Shown here: in pieces, positions 19,359-28,707 of the stretch
Position numbering within the stretch: position 1 is the first letter of the stretch
How the letters are laid out: each line of letters starts with the position of its first letter
Assembly: GCF_001636345.1 (NCBI RefSeq)
Contig: NZ_KV440945.1
Coordinates: 1,775,631-1,839,630, forward strand
Source: Cytobacillus gottheilii
GTDB taxonomy: Bacteria; Bacillota; Bacilli; Bacillales; Cytobacillaceae
Reading direction: 5' to 3'
DNA: 64,000 bases
The notes under the pieces: model-generated
Told to the model about the DNA's origin: nothing
Seen by the model: the letters and a program-made list of their open reading frames with translations, nothing else
The model's database searches: none
Position numbers and translations under genes: made by a program

Positions 19359-19375
19359 TTGGCACGCTTCTTGCA
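19359..19375 (+). promoter_or_regulatory. Sigma-54 (SigL) promoter of the bkd operon
   Basis: TTGGCACGCTTCTTGCA is an exact match to the -24/-12 consensus TTGGCACN5TTGCW. It lies 95 bases upstream of ptb and downstream of the cognate activator gene bkdR, as in B. subtilis. Confidence 0.93.
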
Positions 19376-19469
19376 TATTATTTTAATGGTGATAACAACC
19401 TCTCGTTTTTTCTCATAAGATATGCACAACAAAAACTGATACTTATTTTCATGTTAGGGGTTGAAGCAA

Positions 19470-20375
19470 TTGAAATTGGATGTGCTTTTAACAAAGGCAG
19501 CCCAAATTGAAGGGAAAACTGTAGCTGTTGCTGCTGCAGAGGACCACGAAGTATTGCAGGCTGTTGCAGATGCGCTTGAAAGGAACCTTGCTCATTTTTT
19601 GCTTTTTGGTAATCAAGATAAGATCGCAAATATTCTCAGTCAAATAGACGACAGGCTGATTACGAATGACAAGGTGAAGATCATTCATGCTGATACACCT
19701 TCTATAGCATCAGATCTTGCTGTAAGGGCAGTAAGCCAAAAAGATGCAGATGTGCTTATGAAGGGTCATGTCAGTACAGCAGTTATTTTAAAGTCTGTAT
19801 TAAACAAGGAGTTTGGTCTTAGAACAGGTAGTGTTCTTTCCCATGTAGCACTCTTTGAAGTGCCAGGGTTTCAATCTTTAAAAATTGTTACAGATGCTGC
19901 GATGAATCTTGCTCCAGATCTAAATCAGAAGGTGCAGATCACAAATAATGCTGTAAGTATTGCTAGAAGTATTGGAATTGAATTGCCTAAAGTGGCAGCC
20001 ATTGCAGCAGTTGAAGTTGTCAACCCTGCTATGCAAGCAACACTTGATGCTGCAGCATTAACGCAAATGAATCAGCGCGGACAAATAAAAAATTGTCTGA
20101 TTGATGGTCCGCTTGCACTCGATAATGCTGTTTCACTGCAGGCAGCCGAACAAAAGGGCATTCAAAGTGGTGTAGCTGGTCAGGCTGATATTTTGCTTGT
20201 ACCGACCATTGAAGTTGGGAATACTCTTTATAAATCACTTATTTATTTTGCGCAGGCCAAGGTTGGCGCCATCATCGCAGGAGCAAAAGCTCCAATTGTT
20301 CTGACTTCAAGAGCAGATTCAGCTGAAAGCAAGCTCTATTCATTAGCTCTTGCCATTTGCTCTGTACAAAAATAA
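19470..20375 (+). CDS. ptb: Phosphate butyryltransferase
   Basis: Ptb converts branched-chain acyl-CoA (isobutyryl-, isovaleryl-CoA) and phosphate into acyl phosphate and CoA, the first step of energy recovery after BkdAB. The 301-residue protein belongs to the phosphate acetyl/butyryltransferase family (VLMKGHVSTAVILKSVLN, LVPTIEVGNTLYKSLIYFA, PIVLTSRADSAESKLYSLAL). I choose the TTG at 19470 because AGGGG (19456-19460) is 9 bases upstream and the product MKLDVLLTKA aligns with family N-termini. It is the first gene of the sigma-54-dependent operon. Confidence 0.95.
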   Translation: MKLDVLLTKAAQIEGKTVAVAAAEDHEVLQAVADALERNLAHFLLFGNQDKIANILSQIDDRLITNDKVKIIHADTPSIASDLAVRAVSQKDADVLMKGHVSTAVILKSVLNKEFGLRTGSVLSHVALFEVPGFQSLKIVTDAAMNLAPDLNQKVQITNNAVSIARSIGIELPKVAAIAAVEVVNPAMQATLDAAALTQMNQRGQIKNCLIDGPLALDNAVSLQAAEQKGIQSGVAGQADILLVPTIEVGNTLYKSLIYFAQAKVGAIIAGAKAPIVLTSRADSAESKLYSLALAICSVQK

Positions 20376-20463
20376 AATTTAAAATGCTTTGCTGAACATA
20401 AGGTTGATACACAATTTTTTGTTCTTAAATACTTAATAAAACTTCCTGGGGAGGATTTTACAA

Positions 20464-21558
20464 ATGGAAATTTTCAAATATCTAGAAAAATATGATTATG
20501 AACAAGTCGTTTTTTGTCAGGATAAGCAATCAGGATTAAAAGCTATTATTGCTATACATGATACAACACTTGGTCCAGCACTTGGCGGAACGCGGATGTG
20601 GACATATGCATCCGAAGAAGATGCAATTGAAGATGCATTGCGTCTTGCAAAAGGAATGACTTATAAAAACGCTGCAGCTGGATTAAACCTTGGCGGAGGA
20701 AAAACAGTTATCATTGGAGATCCTCGCAAAGATAAAAACGAAGAAATGTTCCGTGCTTTTGGCCGCTATATTCAAGGACTGAATGGCCGCTATATTACGG
20801 CAGAGGATGTTGGTACTACGGTTGCAGATATGGATTTAATTCATGAAGAAACAGATTACGTAACAGGTATTTCTCCAGCTTTCGGTTCTTCAGGAAATCC
20901 TTCTCCTGTAACGGCATATGGCTGTTATGTGGGCATGAAGGCGGCTGCTAAAGAAGCGTTCGGATCAGATTCATTAGAAGGCAAAGTTGTAGCTGTACAA
21001 GGCGTTGGAAACGTTGCTTATCACTTATGCAAGCATCTTCATGAAGAAGGCGCACAATTAATCGTAACAGATATTAATAAAGAAGCAGTTCAGCGTGCAG
21101 TAGATGATTTTGGAGCTAAAGCGGTTGAGCCAGATGAAATTTATGGTGTTGACTGTGATATTTATGCACCTTGTGCACTTGGTGCAACAATCAACGATGA
21201 AACGATTCTACAGCTGAAAGCGAAAGTGATTGCTGGTTCTGCCAATAACCAACTGAAAGAAGAACGCCATGGTGACCTGATTCACGAAATGGGCATCGTT
21301 TATGCTCCGGATTATGTTATTAATGCTGGCGGAGTTATCAACGTTGCAGATGAGCTATATGGCTACAACGCTGAGCGTGCGATGAAAAAAGTAGAAGGTC
21401 TTTATGACACGATCGCCAAGGTAATGGAAATTTCTAAACGTGATGGCATTCCAACATATAAAGCTGCAGATCGCATGGCGGAAGAAAGAATTGAAAGAAT
21501 GCGTAATTCCCGCAGCCAATTTTTGCAAAATGGCCACAATATCTTAAGCCGTCGCTAA
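20464..21558 (+). CDS. bcd: Leucine dehydrogenase
   Basis: Bcd deaminates leucine, valine and isoleucine to 2-oxo acids with NAD+, supplying substrate for the branched-chain 2-oxo acid dehydrogenase. The 364-residue protein has the catalytic Lys in [14 protein letters not shown] near residue 80 and the Rossmann loop [19 protein letters not shown] precedes the ATG. It lies 88 bp after ptb and is followed by a hairpin at 21578-21620 before buk. Confidence 0.96.
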   Translation: MEIFKYLEKYDYEQVVFCQDKQSGLKAIIAIHDTTLGPALGGTRMWTYASEEDAIEDALRLAKGMTYKNAAAGLNLGGGKTVIIGDPRKDKNEEMFRAFGRYIQGLNGRYITAEDVGTTVADMDLIHEETDYVTGISPAFGSSGNPSPVTAYGCYVGMKAAAKEAFGSDSLEGKVVAVQGVGNVAYHLCKHLHEEGAQLIVTDINKEAVQRAVDDFGAKAVEPDEIYGVDCDIYAPCALGATINDETILQLKAKVIAGSANNQLKEERHGDLIHEMGIVYAPDYVINAGGVINVADELYGYNAERAMKKVEGLYDTIAKVMEISKRDGIPTYKAADRMAEERIERMRNSRSQFLQNGHNILSRR

Positions 21559-21577
21559 TTGGGCTAGCTTCAAGATT

Positions 21578-21620
21578 AAAATACAAAGCGCTGAACTAAA
21601 TTTCAGCGTCTTTGTATTTT
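21578..21620 (+). terminator. Intra-operon terminator-like hairpin after bcd
   Basis: A 17-bp stem with one bulge (21578-21595 with 21602-21620) and a T-rich 3' arm lies between bcd and buk. It may cause partial termination or stabilise the upstream mRNA, lowering buk-bkdB relative to ptb-bcd. Confidence 0.7.
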
Positions 21621-21668
21621 GAATAAATAAATGCGGATTATTGCCGCGAATTCACTGGAGGTTTAACC

Positions 21669-22778
21669 GTGCAGGAGCATATAAATCGAATCCTCGTCAT
21701 TAATCCGGGATCTACATCTACGAAAATTGGCGTTTTCGATAATGATCAATCTATTTTTGAAAAAACTATTCGGCATGACACTGAACAAATCAGTGCGTTT
21801 GAACAAATTATAGATCAATATGAATTTCGCAAAAATGCCATATTAGAATCCTTAGATAGCGAAGGAATGAATATTTCCAAGCTTAGCGCAGTATGCGGGC
21901 GCGGGGGATTATTGCGTCCAATTGAGGGCGGAACATATTCTGTTAACGACGAAATGTTAAAAGACCTGCGTGCAGGATTTGCGGGACAGCATGCCTCAAA
22001 CCTGGGCGGAATTTTAGCGTTTGAAATTGCTTCAGGCTTGAATATTCCATCATTTATCGTTGATCCGGTTGTTGTGGATGAATTAGAACCAATTGCAAAA
22101 ATCTCAGGCTTCTCCCTGATTGAAAGAACAAGTATTTTTCATGCTCTGAATCAGAAAGCAGTTGCACGCAGAGTGGCAAAGGAGCTTGGAAAGCCTTATG
22201 AGCAGTTAAATTTAATTGTGACACATATGGGCGGCGGGATAACGGTTGGCGCACATAAAAACGGCAGAGTTATTGATGTAAATAACGGACTGCATGGAGA
22301 TGGTCCATTTAGCCCGGAACGTGCCGGTACGGTGCCGGCTGGTGATCTTATTTCTTTATGCTATTCCGGCAGCTATTACCGCGAGGAAGTTATGAAAATG
22401 TTAGTAGGTCAAGGCGGACTTGTGGGTTATTTAGGTACAAATGATGCCATTAAAGTTGAAGACATGATTAAAAATGGCGATGAAAAGGCTAAGCTTGTAT
22501 ATGATGCCATGGCTTATCAGGTTGCGAAAGAAATTGGATCTGCCGGTGCTGTGCTCAGCGGCAAGGTTGACGCCATAATTATTACAGGCGGCTTGGCTTA
22601 CGGCAAGGATTTTGTGAAGGAAATAAGCAATCGCATCAGCTGGATTGCAGATGTGATTGTTAAACCGGGAGAAAACGAACTGCAGGCTCTGGCAGAAGGG
22701 GCATTGCGGGTATTGCGCGGGGAAGAGAGAGCGAAAGATTATCCTGGTACAATATCAAGCAGAACGGCTGTAAAATAG
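21669..22778 (+). CDS. buk: Butyrate kinase (branched-chain fatty acid kinase)
   Basis: Buk transfers phosphate from branched-chain acyl phosphate to ADP, giving ATP and the free acid. It is an acetokinase-family protein of 369 residues with ASKHA motifs: [13 protein letters not shown] near the N-terminus, [12 protein letters not shown] and [10 protein letters not shown]. The GTG start at 21669 has GGAGG 7 bases upstream. The stop is 11 bp before lpdV, whose ribosome site begins right after the stop. Confidence 0.95.
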   Translation: MQEHINRILVINPGSTSTKIGVFDNDQSIFEKTIRHDTEQISAFEQIIDQYEFRKNAILESLDSEGMNISKLSAVCGRGGLLRPIEGGTYSVNDEMLKDLRAGFAGQHASNLGGILAFEIASGLNIPSFIVDPVVVDELEPIAKISGFSLIERTSIFHALNQKAVARRVAKELGKPYEQLNLIVTHMGGGITVGAHKNGRVIDVNNGLHGDGPFSPERAGTVPAGDLISLCYSGSYYREEVMKMLVGQGGLVGYLGTNDAIKVEDMIKNGDEKAKLVYDAMAYQVAKEIGSAGAVLSGKVDAIIITGGLAYGKDFVKEISNRISWIADVIVKPGENELQALAEGALRVLRGEERAKDYPGTISSRTAVK

Positions 22779-22789
22779 GAGGAACGAAC

Positions 22790-24208
22790 ATGGCACAAGA
22801 ATATGATCTGGTCATTCTTGGCGGAGGTACAGGCGGTTATGTAGCAGCGATCCGCGCATCTCAGCTTGGTTTAAAGACAGCGTTAGTTGAAAAAGGAAAG
22901 CTTGGGGGTACATGTCTGCATAATGGATGTATTCCGAGCAAGGCTTTGTTAAGAAGTGCTGAAGTATATGCTACGGCAAAGCGCAGCGATGAATATGGTG
23001 TTATGACAAGTGATGTAACAGTAGATTTCGGCAAAGTACAAGAACGTAAAGGGAAAATTGTTGAGACTCTTCATAAAGGGGTTCAGCATTTAATGAAGCA
23101 AGGAAAAATTGATGTGTATGAAGGTCTTGGCCGTATACTGGGACCATCGATCTTCTCACCGATGCCTGGGACCATTTCCGTAGAGATGAACAATGGCGAA
23201 GAAAATGAAATGCTGATTCCTAAGAATGTGATTGTCGCTACAGGTTCCCGTCCACGCACATTGCCAGGATTAGAAATTGGCGGAAATGTTATGACATCTG
23301 ATGAGGCGCTTAAGCTGGAGGAAATTCCTTCTTCTATTATCATCGTCGGCGGCGGTGTAATCGGGATTGAGTGGGCATCGATGTTATCGGATTTTGGGGC
23401 TGAAGTGACGGTTATTGAGTATGCAGACCGCATTATTCCGACAGAAGATAAAGAGATTTCAAAAGAAATGCAGCGTCTGATGAAGAAAAAAGGCGTTAAA
23501 ATCGTAACAAATGCTAAAGTATTGCCTGAAACACTTTCACAAGGTGATCAAGTAACCATCTCTGCTGAAGTAAAGGGCGAACAGAAACAATTTTCGGCTG
23601 AAAAACTGCTGGTTTCTGTCGGCAGACAGGCAAATACTGAGGGAATCGGCATTGAAAATACCGATATTCAGGTTGAAAAAGGTGCTATTCTTGTCAACGA
23701 ATACTATCAAACAAAAGAATCACATATTTATGCGATTGGAGATGTCATCGGCGGCTTGCAGCTTGCACATGTTGCTTCACACGAAGGCATTACTGCAGTT
23801 GAACATATTGCCGGAGAAAATCCTTCACCGCTGGATTACCGTTTGATTGCGAAATGTATTTATAGTTCACCGGAAGCGGCAAGTGTTGGTTATACAGAAG
23901 ATGAAGCGAAGGAAAAAGGATATAAAGTGAAAACCGGCAAGTTCTCTTTCCGTGCGATTGGAAAAGCGCTCGTATATGGTGAATCAGATGGCTTTGTCAA
24001 AATCATTGCTGATGAAGAAACAAACGATCTTTTAGGCGTGCATATGATTGGGCCGCATGTGACAGATATGATTTCTGAAGCTGGTCTTGCAATGGTATTA
24101 GATGCAACACCATGGGAGGTTGCACATACGATTCATCCGCATCCAACATTATCAGAAGCAATCGGGGAAGCTGCTCTTGCTGTTGAAGGCAAGGCTATTC
24201 ACGGCTAG
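22790..24208 (+). CDS. lpdV: Dihydrolipoyl dehydrogenase of branched-chain 2-oxo acid dehydrogenase (E3)
   Basis: E3 reoxidises the dihydrolipoyl group of BkdB and passes electrons to NAD+. The 472-aa flavoprotein has the FAD loop VILGGGTGGYVAAIRASQLG, the redox disulfide in GGTCLHNGCIPSK, an NAD-binding segment (IIVGGGVIGIEWAS) and the C-terminal His-Glu pair in HTIHPHPTLSEA. Its place in the bkd operon assigns it to this complex rather than to pyruvate dehydrogenase. Confidence 0.96.
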   Translation: MAQEYDLVILGGGTGGYVAAIRASQLGLKTALVEKGKLGGTCLHNGCIPSKALLRSAEVYATAKRSDEYGVMTSDVTVDFGKVQERKGKIVETLHKGVQHLMKQGKIDVYEGLGRILGPSIFSPMPGTISVEMNNGEENEMLIPKNVIVATGSRPRTLPGLEIGGNVMTSDEALKLEEIPSSIIIVGGGVIGIEWASMLSDFGAEVTVIEYADRIIPTEDKEISKEMQRLMKKKGVKIVTNAKVLPETLSQGDQVTISAEVKGEQKQFSAEKLLVSVGRQANTEGIGIENTDIQVEKGAILVNEYYQTKESHIYAIGDVIGGLQLAHVASHEGITAVEHIAGENPSPLDYRLIAKCIYSSPEAASVGYTEDEAKEKGYKVKTGKFSFRAIGKALVYGESDGFVKIIADEETNDLLGVHMIGPHVTDMISEAGLAMVLDATPWEVAHTIHPHPTLSEAIGEAALAVEGKAIHG

Positions 24209-24241
24209 TACCGACATTACATATATTTAGGAGGTTATATA

Positions 24242-25234
24242 ATGGATAAAAACCGTCATAAAGCATTAGGGTTAAGTGATGAACAAGTTCTTGAAATGTA
24301 TGAAACAATGCTGCTTGCTCGCCGAATCGACGAGCGGATGTGGCTTTTAAACCGTGCAGGTAAAATTCCTTTTGTTATTTCATGTCAGGGGCAGGAAGCT
24401 GCACAAGTTGGAGCCGCATTTGCCTTAGATCGTGAAAAAGATTATGCACTTCCTTATTATCGCGATATGGGCGTGGTATTAGCTTTTGGAATGACTGCAA
24501 GAGAGCTTATGCTTTCAGGATTTGCTAAGGCAGAGGATCCGAACTCAGGCGGCCGCCAGATGCCAGGACACTTTGGACAAAAGAAAAATCGAATTGTTAC
24601 AGGATCTTCGCCTGTTACAACTCAAGTGCCGCACGCAGTCGGAATCGCATTGGCAGGCAAAATGGAAGGCAAAGATCTTGTTACGTTCGTAACCTTTGGA
24701 GAAGGTTCTTCCAACCAGGGTGACTTCCATGAAGGCGCCAATTTTGCAGGTGTACACAAACTTCCTGTCATTTTTATGTGCGAAAATAACAAATATGCAA
24801 TTTCTGTTCCAATTGAAAAGCAATTGGCATGTGAAAAAGTATCTGATCGTGCTATTGGCTATGGGATGCCAGGCGTTACGGTTGATGGAAATGATCCATT
24901 AGCGGTTTATGAAGCTGTAAAAGAAGCAGCTGACAGAGGACGCCGCGGAGAAGGGCCAACATTAGTTGAAACTGTTTCTTATCGTTTAACACCGCACTCT
25001 TCGGATGACGATGACCGCAGCTACCGCGCACCAGAAGAAGTAGCTGAAGCGAAAACAAAGGATTCTATCATTACTTTTGGTGCGTATTTAAAAGAAAATG
25101 GCATCATGGATGATGCAAAGGAAAAAGAAATCAATGACCGTATTATGGAACTGGTGAATGAAGCAACGGATTACGCGGAGAATGCGCCATATGCAAATCC
25201 AGAAGATGCATTAAAATACGTTTACGCTGAATAG
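24242..25234 (+). CDS. bkdAA: Branched-chain 2-oxo acid dehydrogenase E1 alpha
   Basis: With BkdAB this forms the thiamine-diphosphate E1 that decarboxylates 2-oxo acids derived from Leu, Val and Ile. The 330-residue protein has the cofactor motif FGEGSSNQGDFHEGANFAGV...ENN and the phosphorylation-loop-like segment RLTPHSSDDDDRSYR. AGGAGG precedes the ATG. The acyl-CoA products prime synthesis of branched-chain membrane fatty acids in Bacillus. Confidence 0.96.
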   Translation: MDKNRHKALGLSDEQVLEMYETMLLARRIDERMWLLNRAGKIPFVISCQGQEAAQVGAAFALDREKDYALPYYRDMGVVLAFGMTARELMLSGFAKAEDPNSGGRQMPGHFGQKKNRIVTGSSPVTTQVPHAVGIALAGKMEGKDLVTFVTFGEGSSNQGDFHEGANFAGVHKLPVIFMCENNKYAISVPIEKQLACEKVSDRAIGYGMPGVTVDGNDPLAVYEAVKEAADRGRRGEGPTLVETVSYRLTPHSSDDDDRSYRAPEEVAEAKTKDSIITFGAYLKENGIMDDAKEKEINDRIMELVNEATDYAENAPYANPEDALKYVYAE

Positions 25235-25249
25235 CAGGGGGGAGAAAAC

Positions 25250-26233
25250 ATGGCTGTTATTTCTTATATTGATGCGGTAACAATGGCAATCCGCGAAGAA
25301 ATGGAAAGAGATTCAAAGGTATTTGTATTAGGTGAAGATGTAGGGTTAAAAGGTGGAGTTTTTAAAGCGACTCAAGGATTGTATGATCAGTTTGGCGAAG
25401 AGCGTGTAATTGATACACCTTTGGCTGAATCTGCTATTGCAGGGGTTGGGATTGGCGCAGCAATGTATGGCATGCGTCCGATTGCTGAAATGCAGTTTGC
25501 TGACTTTATTATGCCTGCTGTTAACCAAATTATTTCGGAAGCTGCCAGAATTCGTTATCGTTCTAATAACGATTGGAGCTGTCCAATGGTTATCCGTGCT
25601 CCTTATGGAGGCGGCGTGCATGGTGCATTATATCATTCTCAATCCGTTGAAGCGGTTTTTGCTAACCAGCCAGGATTGAAAATTGTCATGCCTTCTACTC
25701 CTTACGATGTGAAAGGCTTGCTCAAGGCAGCCATTCGAGATGAAGATCCAGTTTTATTCTTTGAACATAAGCGTGCGTACCGTTTGATCAAAGGTGAAGT
25801 GCCTGCTGATGATTATGTATTGCCAATTGGCAAAGCAGACGTAAAACGCGAAGGTGAAGACATAACGGTTATTACATATGGTTTATGTGTCCACTTTGCA
25901 CTGCAGGCGGCTGAAAGATTGGCTAAGGACGGCATTTCCGCTCATATTCTTGATTTAAGAACCATTTACCCGCTCGATAAAGAAGCAATCATCGAAGCTG
26001 CTTCGAAGACTGGGAAAGTGCTTCTTCTTACTGAGGACAATAAAGAAGGAAGCATTATGGGTGAAGTGGCTGCTATTATCGCAGAAAACTGCTTATTTGA
26101 ATTGGATGCGCCGATTAAACGATTAGCAGGTCCAGATGTACCGGCAATGCCATATGCTCCAACAATGGAAAAATACTTTATGGTAAACCCAGATAAAGTA
26201 GAAAAAGCAATGAGAGAGCTAGCTGAATTTTAA
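25250..26233 (+). CDS. bkdAB: Branched-chain 2-oxo acid dehydrogenase E1 beta
   Basis: This is the beta subunit of E1, 327 residues, with transketolase pyrimidine-domain features (VFVLGEDVGLKGGVFKAT, DTPLAESAIAGVGIGAAM, MQFADFIMPAVNQI) and the C-terminal domain (DLRTIYPLDKEAI). It starts 15 bp after bkdAA with GGGGGGAG upstream. Confidence 0.96.
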   Translation: MAVISYIDAVTMAIREEMERDSKVFVLGEDVGLKGGVFKATQGLYDQFGEERVIDTPLAESAIAGVGIGAAMYGMRPIAEMQFADFIMPAVNQIISEAARIRYRSNNDWSCPMVIRAPYGGGVHGALYHSQSVEAVFANQPGLKIVMPSTPYDVKGLLKAAIRDEDPVLFFEHKRAYRLIKGEVPADDYVLPIGKADVKREGEDITVITYGLCVHFALQAAERLAKDGISAHILDLRTIYPLDKEAIIEAASKTGKVLLLTEDNKEGSIMGEVAAIIAENCLFELDAPIKRLAGPDVPAMPYAPTMEKYFMVNPDKVEKAMRELAEF

Positions 26234-26281
26234 ATAGATCGGATTGCAGGTCAAATACAAGCGGTATAGGAGGTCAAAGCA

Positions 26282-27598
26282 TTGGCAATCGAACAAATTA
26301 AAATGCCTCAATTAGGGGAAAGTGTAACCGAAGGAACAATCAGCAAGTGGCTGGTTGCTGTTGGGGACAAAGTAAATAAATATGATCCATTAGCAGAGGT
26401 CATGACAGATAAAGTAAATGCAGAGGTGCCTTCATCCTTTGCAGGAGTGATTAAAGAACTTATCGCAGAAGAAGGCGAAACATATGAAGTCGGGCAAGTA
26501 ATTATGACGATTGAAACAGAATCTGCAGGAAGTTCAGGTGCTTCTCCAAATCACTCAGAACCAGTAAAGGAAGAATCTAAAACCGAAGCGGCAGCAGAGA
26601 AAGCGCCAGCTGTAAAACAGGATCGTTCTGCTGGAAGCAAGGTCCGTTATTCTCCAGCCGTTTTAAAGCTTTCACAGGAACATGGCATTGACTTAAATCA
26701 AGTAGCTGGTACGGGTGCAGAAGGAAGGATTACAAGAAAAGATTTAATGAAAATCATTGAATCCGGCCAAATTCCAACTCAGACTGCAGCGAAAGAAGAA
26801 GTGAAGGAACAGCAGCAGGCTGCAGAGACAAAAGCAGAAGCTCCTGCTCCGGCACCAAAAACAACTGCACCAGCAGCCAATGTGCCTGTTGTCCCTGGGG
26901 ATATTGAAATTCCTGTTACTGGTGTCAGAAAAGCAATTGCTGCTAATATGCTGCGCAGCAAGCATGAAGCACCACACGCTTGGACAATGATGGAAGTAGA
27001 TGTTACAAATCTTGTAGAATATAGAAACTCTATTAAAGATGAGTTCAAAAAGAAGGAAGGCTTTAATTTAACATTCTTCGCCTTCTTTGTAAAAGCAGTT
27101 TCACAAGCACTGAAGGAATATCCACAAATGAATTCCATGTGGGCAGGCGACAAAATCATTCAAAAGAAAGATATCAATATTTCAATTGCCGTTGCCACAG
27201 AAGATGCTTTGTTTGTGCCGGTTATTAAAAATGCCGATGAAAAAACGATTAAAGGAATCGGCCGCGAAATCGGTGAACTTGCAGGAAAGGTTAGATCCGG
27301 CAAGCTTACATCAGCTGAAATGCAAGGCGGCACATTTACAGTTAACAATACAGGTTCTTTTGGCTCTGTCCAATCAATGGGCATCATTAATTACCCTCAA
27401 GCTGCCATCTTACAGGTTGAGTCGATTGTCAAACGTCCAGTAGTCATGAACAATGGCATGATCGCTGTTCGTGACATGGTTAACCTATGTCTGTCACTTG
27501 ATCACCGTGTACTAGATGGTCTTGTATGCGGAAGATTCTTACAGCGTGTGAAAGAAATTCTTGAAAACATTTCAAAAGAGAATACGTTTGTTTATTAA
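26282..27598 (+). CDS. bkdB: Lipoamide acyltransferase E2 of branched-chain 2-oxo acid dehydrogenase
   Basis: E2 transfers the branched acyl group from E1 to CoA through its lipoyl arm. The 438-residue protein has one N-terminal lipoyl domain (lipoylated Lys in EVMTDKVNAEV, near residue 45), a charged Ala/Pro linker, a peripheral subunit-binding domain (RYSPAVLKLSQEHGIDLNQV), a second Ala/Pro-rich linker and the catalytic domain ending in SLDHRVLDGLVCGRFLQ with the active His-Asp pair. The TTG start has AGGAGG 8 bases upstream. It is the last gene of the operon. Confidence 0.95.
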   Translation: MAIEQIKMPQLGESVTEGTISKWLVAVGDKVNKYDPLAEVMTDKVNAEVPSSFAGVIKELIAEEGETYEVGQVIMTIETESAGSSGASPNHSEPVKEESKTEAAAEKAPAVKQDRSAGSKVRYSPAVLKLSQEHGIDLNQVAGTGAEGRITRKDLMKIIESGQIPTQTAAKEEVKEQQQAAETKAEAPAPAPKTTAPAANVPVVPGDIEIPVTGVRKAIAANMLRSKHEAPHAWTMMEVDVTNLVEYRNSIKDEFKKKEGFNLTFFAFFVKAVSQALKEYPQMNSMWAGDKIIQKKDINISIAVATEDALFVPVIKNADEKTIKGIGREIGELAGKVRSGKLTSAEMQGGTFTVNNTGSFGSVQSMGIINYPQAAILQVESIVKRPVVMNNGMIAVRDMVNLCLSLDHRVLDGLVCGRFLQRVKEILENISKENTFVY

Positions 27599-27605
27599 TA
27601 GAAAT

Positions 27606-27632
27606 GCCGCTGCTTTCTGCAGCGGTCTTTTA
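27606..27632 (+). terminator. bkd operon terminator
   Basis: CCGCTGC (27607-27613) and GCAGCGG (27619-27625) form the stem, followed by a short T-run. Confidence 0.8.
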
Positions 27633-27697
27633 TTATTCAAAGTAAAAAACCCCTTATTCATTTATCAGTCTTGTCAGTCTTAAGTTTCCTTAAATGC

Positions 27698-27730
27698 AAA
27701 AAAAGACCAGTGCCTCTGCAAGCACTGGTC
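27698..27730 (-). terminator. Leftward terminator without an obvious gene
   Basis: GACCAGTGC (27705-27713) and GCACTGGTC (27722-27730) pair perfectly, with seven A residues on the left that become a T-run on the minus strand. It would stop leftward transcription arising in the brxB promoter region, but no minus-strand gene lies there. Confidence 0.6.
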
Positions 27731-27824
27731 AATCTAGGGAGTATTAGGGGTATGGATCTTGATGTACATATATACTTCCCCGATCAAGAGGATGTTAAAC
27801 TTTTGTGGCAAAAAACTCTCTTCA

Positions 27825-27854
27825 TTGTAAAAACAGTTGTTAAATTGGTATGAT
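27825..27854 (+). promoter_or_regulatory. Candidate sigma-A promoter of brxB
   Basis: TTGTAA (27825-27830) and TATGAT (27849-27854) are separated by 18 bases, about 50 bases before brxB. Confidence 0.5.
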
Positions 27855-27902
27855 AGATAATGTAAATAAGCATATATATTTTATTAAAGGAGTGCTGGAG
27901 AT

Positions 27903-28340
27903 ATGAATATGGATTTTAACTTTTTAATGAATGACGTCGTTCAGCAGGCTCGCAAAGAAATTGCTGCTGCAGGATATACAGAATTAAAGACGCCTGAAGA
28001 AGTAAAAGAAGCGTTTGCTAAAGAGGGCACAACACTTGTTATGGTGAACTCTGTCTGCGGCTGTGCTGGCGGCATCGCTCGTCCTGCTGCTGCTCATTCT
28101 GTGCATTTCGATCAGCGTCCAGATCATCTGGTAACTGTATTTGCGGGTCAGGATAAAGAAGCAACAGAGCTTGCGCGCACTTATTTTACAGGTTATCCCC
28201 CGTCCTCACCATCATTTGCATTATTAAAAGATGGCAAGCTATGTACAATGGTTGAGCGTCATGAAATCGAAGGACACCAGCCAATGGAAGTTGTGCATAA
28301 ACTGCAAAGTGCATTTGAAACACATTGCTCAGAACTTTAA
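27903..28340 (+). CDS. brxB: Bacilliredoxin BrxB (YqiW)
   Basis: Bacilliredoxins remove bacillithiol from S-bacillithiolated proteins after oxidative stress. This 145-residue DUF1094 protein has the active site CGC in [16 protein letters not shown] and a thioredoxin-like fold ([27 protein letters not shown]). The start at 27903 matches the BrxB N-terminus. It lies upstream of the artPQM-type genes as in B. subtilis, but a strong terminator separates them. Confidence 0.95.
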   Translation: MNMDFNFLMNDVVQQARKEIAAAGYTELKTPEEVKEAFAKEGTTLVMVNSVCGCAGGIARPAAAHSVHFDQRPDHLVTVFAGQDKEATELARTYFTGYPPSSPSFALLKDGKLCTMVERHEIEGHQPMEVVHKLQSAFETHCSEL

Positions 28341-28348
28341 TATTGGTA

Positions 28349-28386
28349 AACAAAAAAAATCTCTGTATGGAGATTTTTTTTGTTAT
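28349..28386. terminator. brxB terminator
   Basis: Arms 28349-28363 and 28370-28384 are perfectly complementary, with eight-base A and T runs forming the stem base. It could act in both directions. Confidence 0.88.
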
Positions 28387-28601
28387 TTCATTTACAGAAA
28401 GCAGAAATAAGCATAACAGTAGAAAATTCCTAGTCAACTTTTCATTTATAAGAGACTATAAGGCATTCCTTCATTCTCAACTTCTTTCACTTTCCAATCA
28501 GAAAAAAGTTCTTAAATGATGAAATTTAAACATATAAATAGAAAGGATTTTGCTTGCTATTATCTGAATGTTCAATTATTATTTATATTATTAAAATTAT
28601 A

Positions 28602-28671
28602 TTGCATAAATATAAACATGTGTTAAAATACACTTAGATGTATATTTATTACATGTTTATGCATAAAAATT
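28602..28671 (+). promoter_or_regulatory. artP promoter with ArgR-box-like inverted repeat
   Basis: TTGCAT (28602-28607) and TAAAAT (28624-28629), spaced 16 bases, form a promoter. Overlapping it are ATAAACATGT (28612-28621) and its inverted copy ACATGTTTAT (28651-28660), and two TGCATAAA motifs (28603-28610, 28660-28667) that resemble half of the ARG box consensus. Control by ArgR, encoded in this window, is inferred. The remainder of 28385-28707 is AT-rich with no gene that I can recognise. Confidence 0.45.
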
Positions 28672-28707
28672 ATTTTAATCATATAATATTTAGGGGGAAA
28701 ATAAAAA

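Noticed and set aside
27671-27853. 60-codon plus-strand frame before brxB
   Set aside because: It runs through a terminator hairpin and the brxB promoter, has no ribosome site and no recognisable protein.
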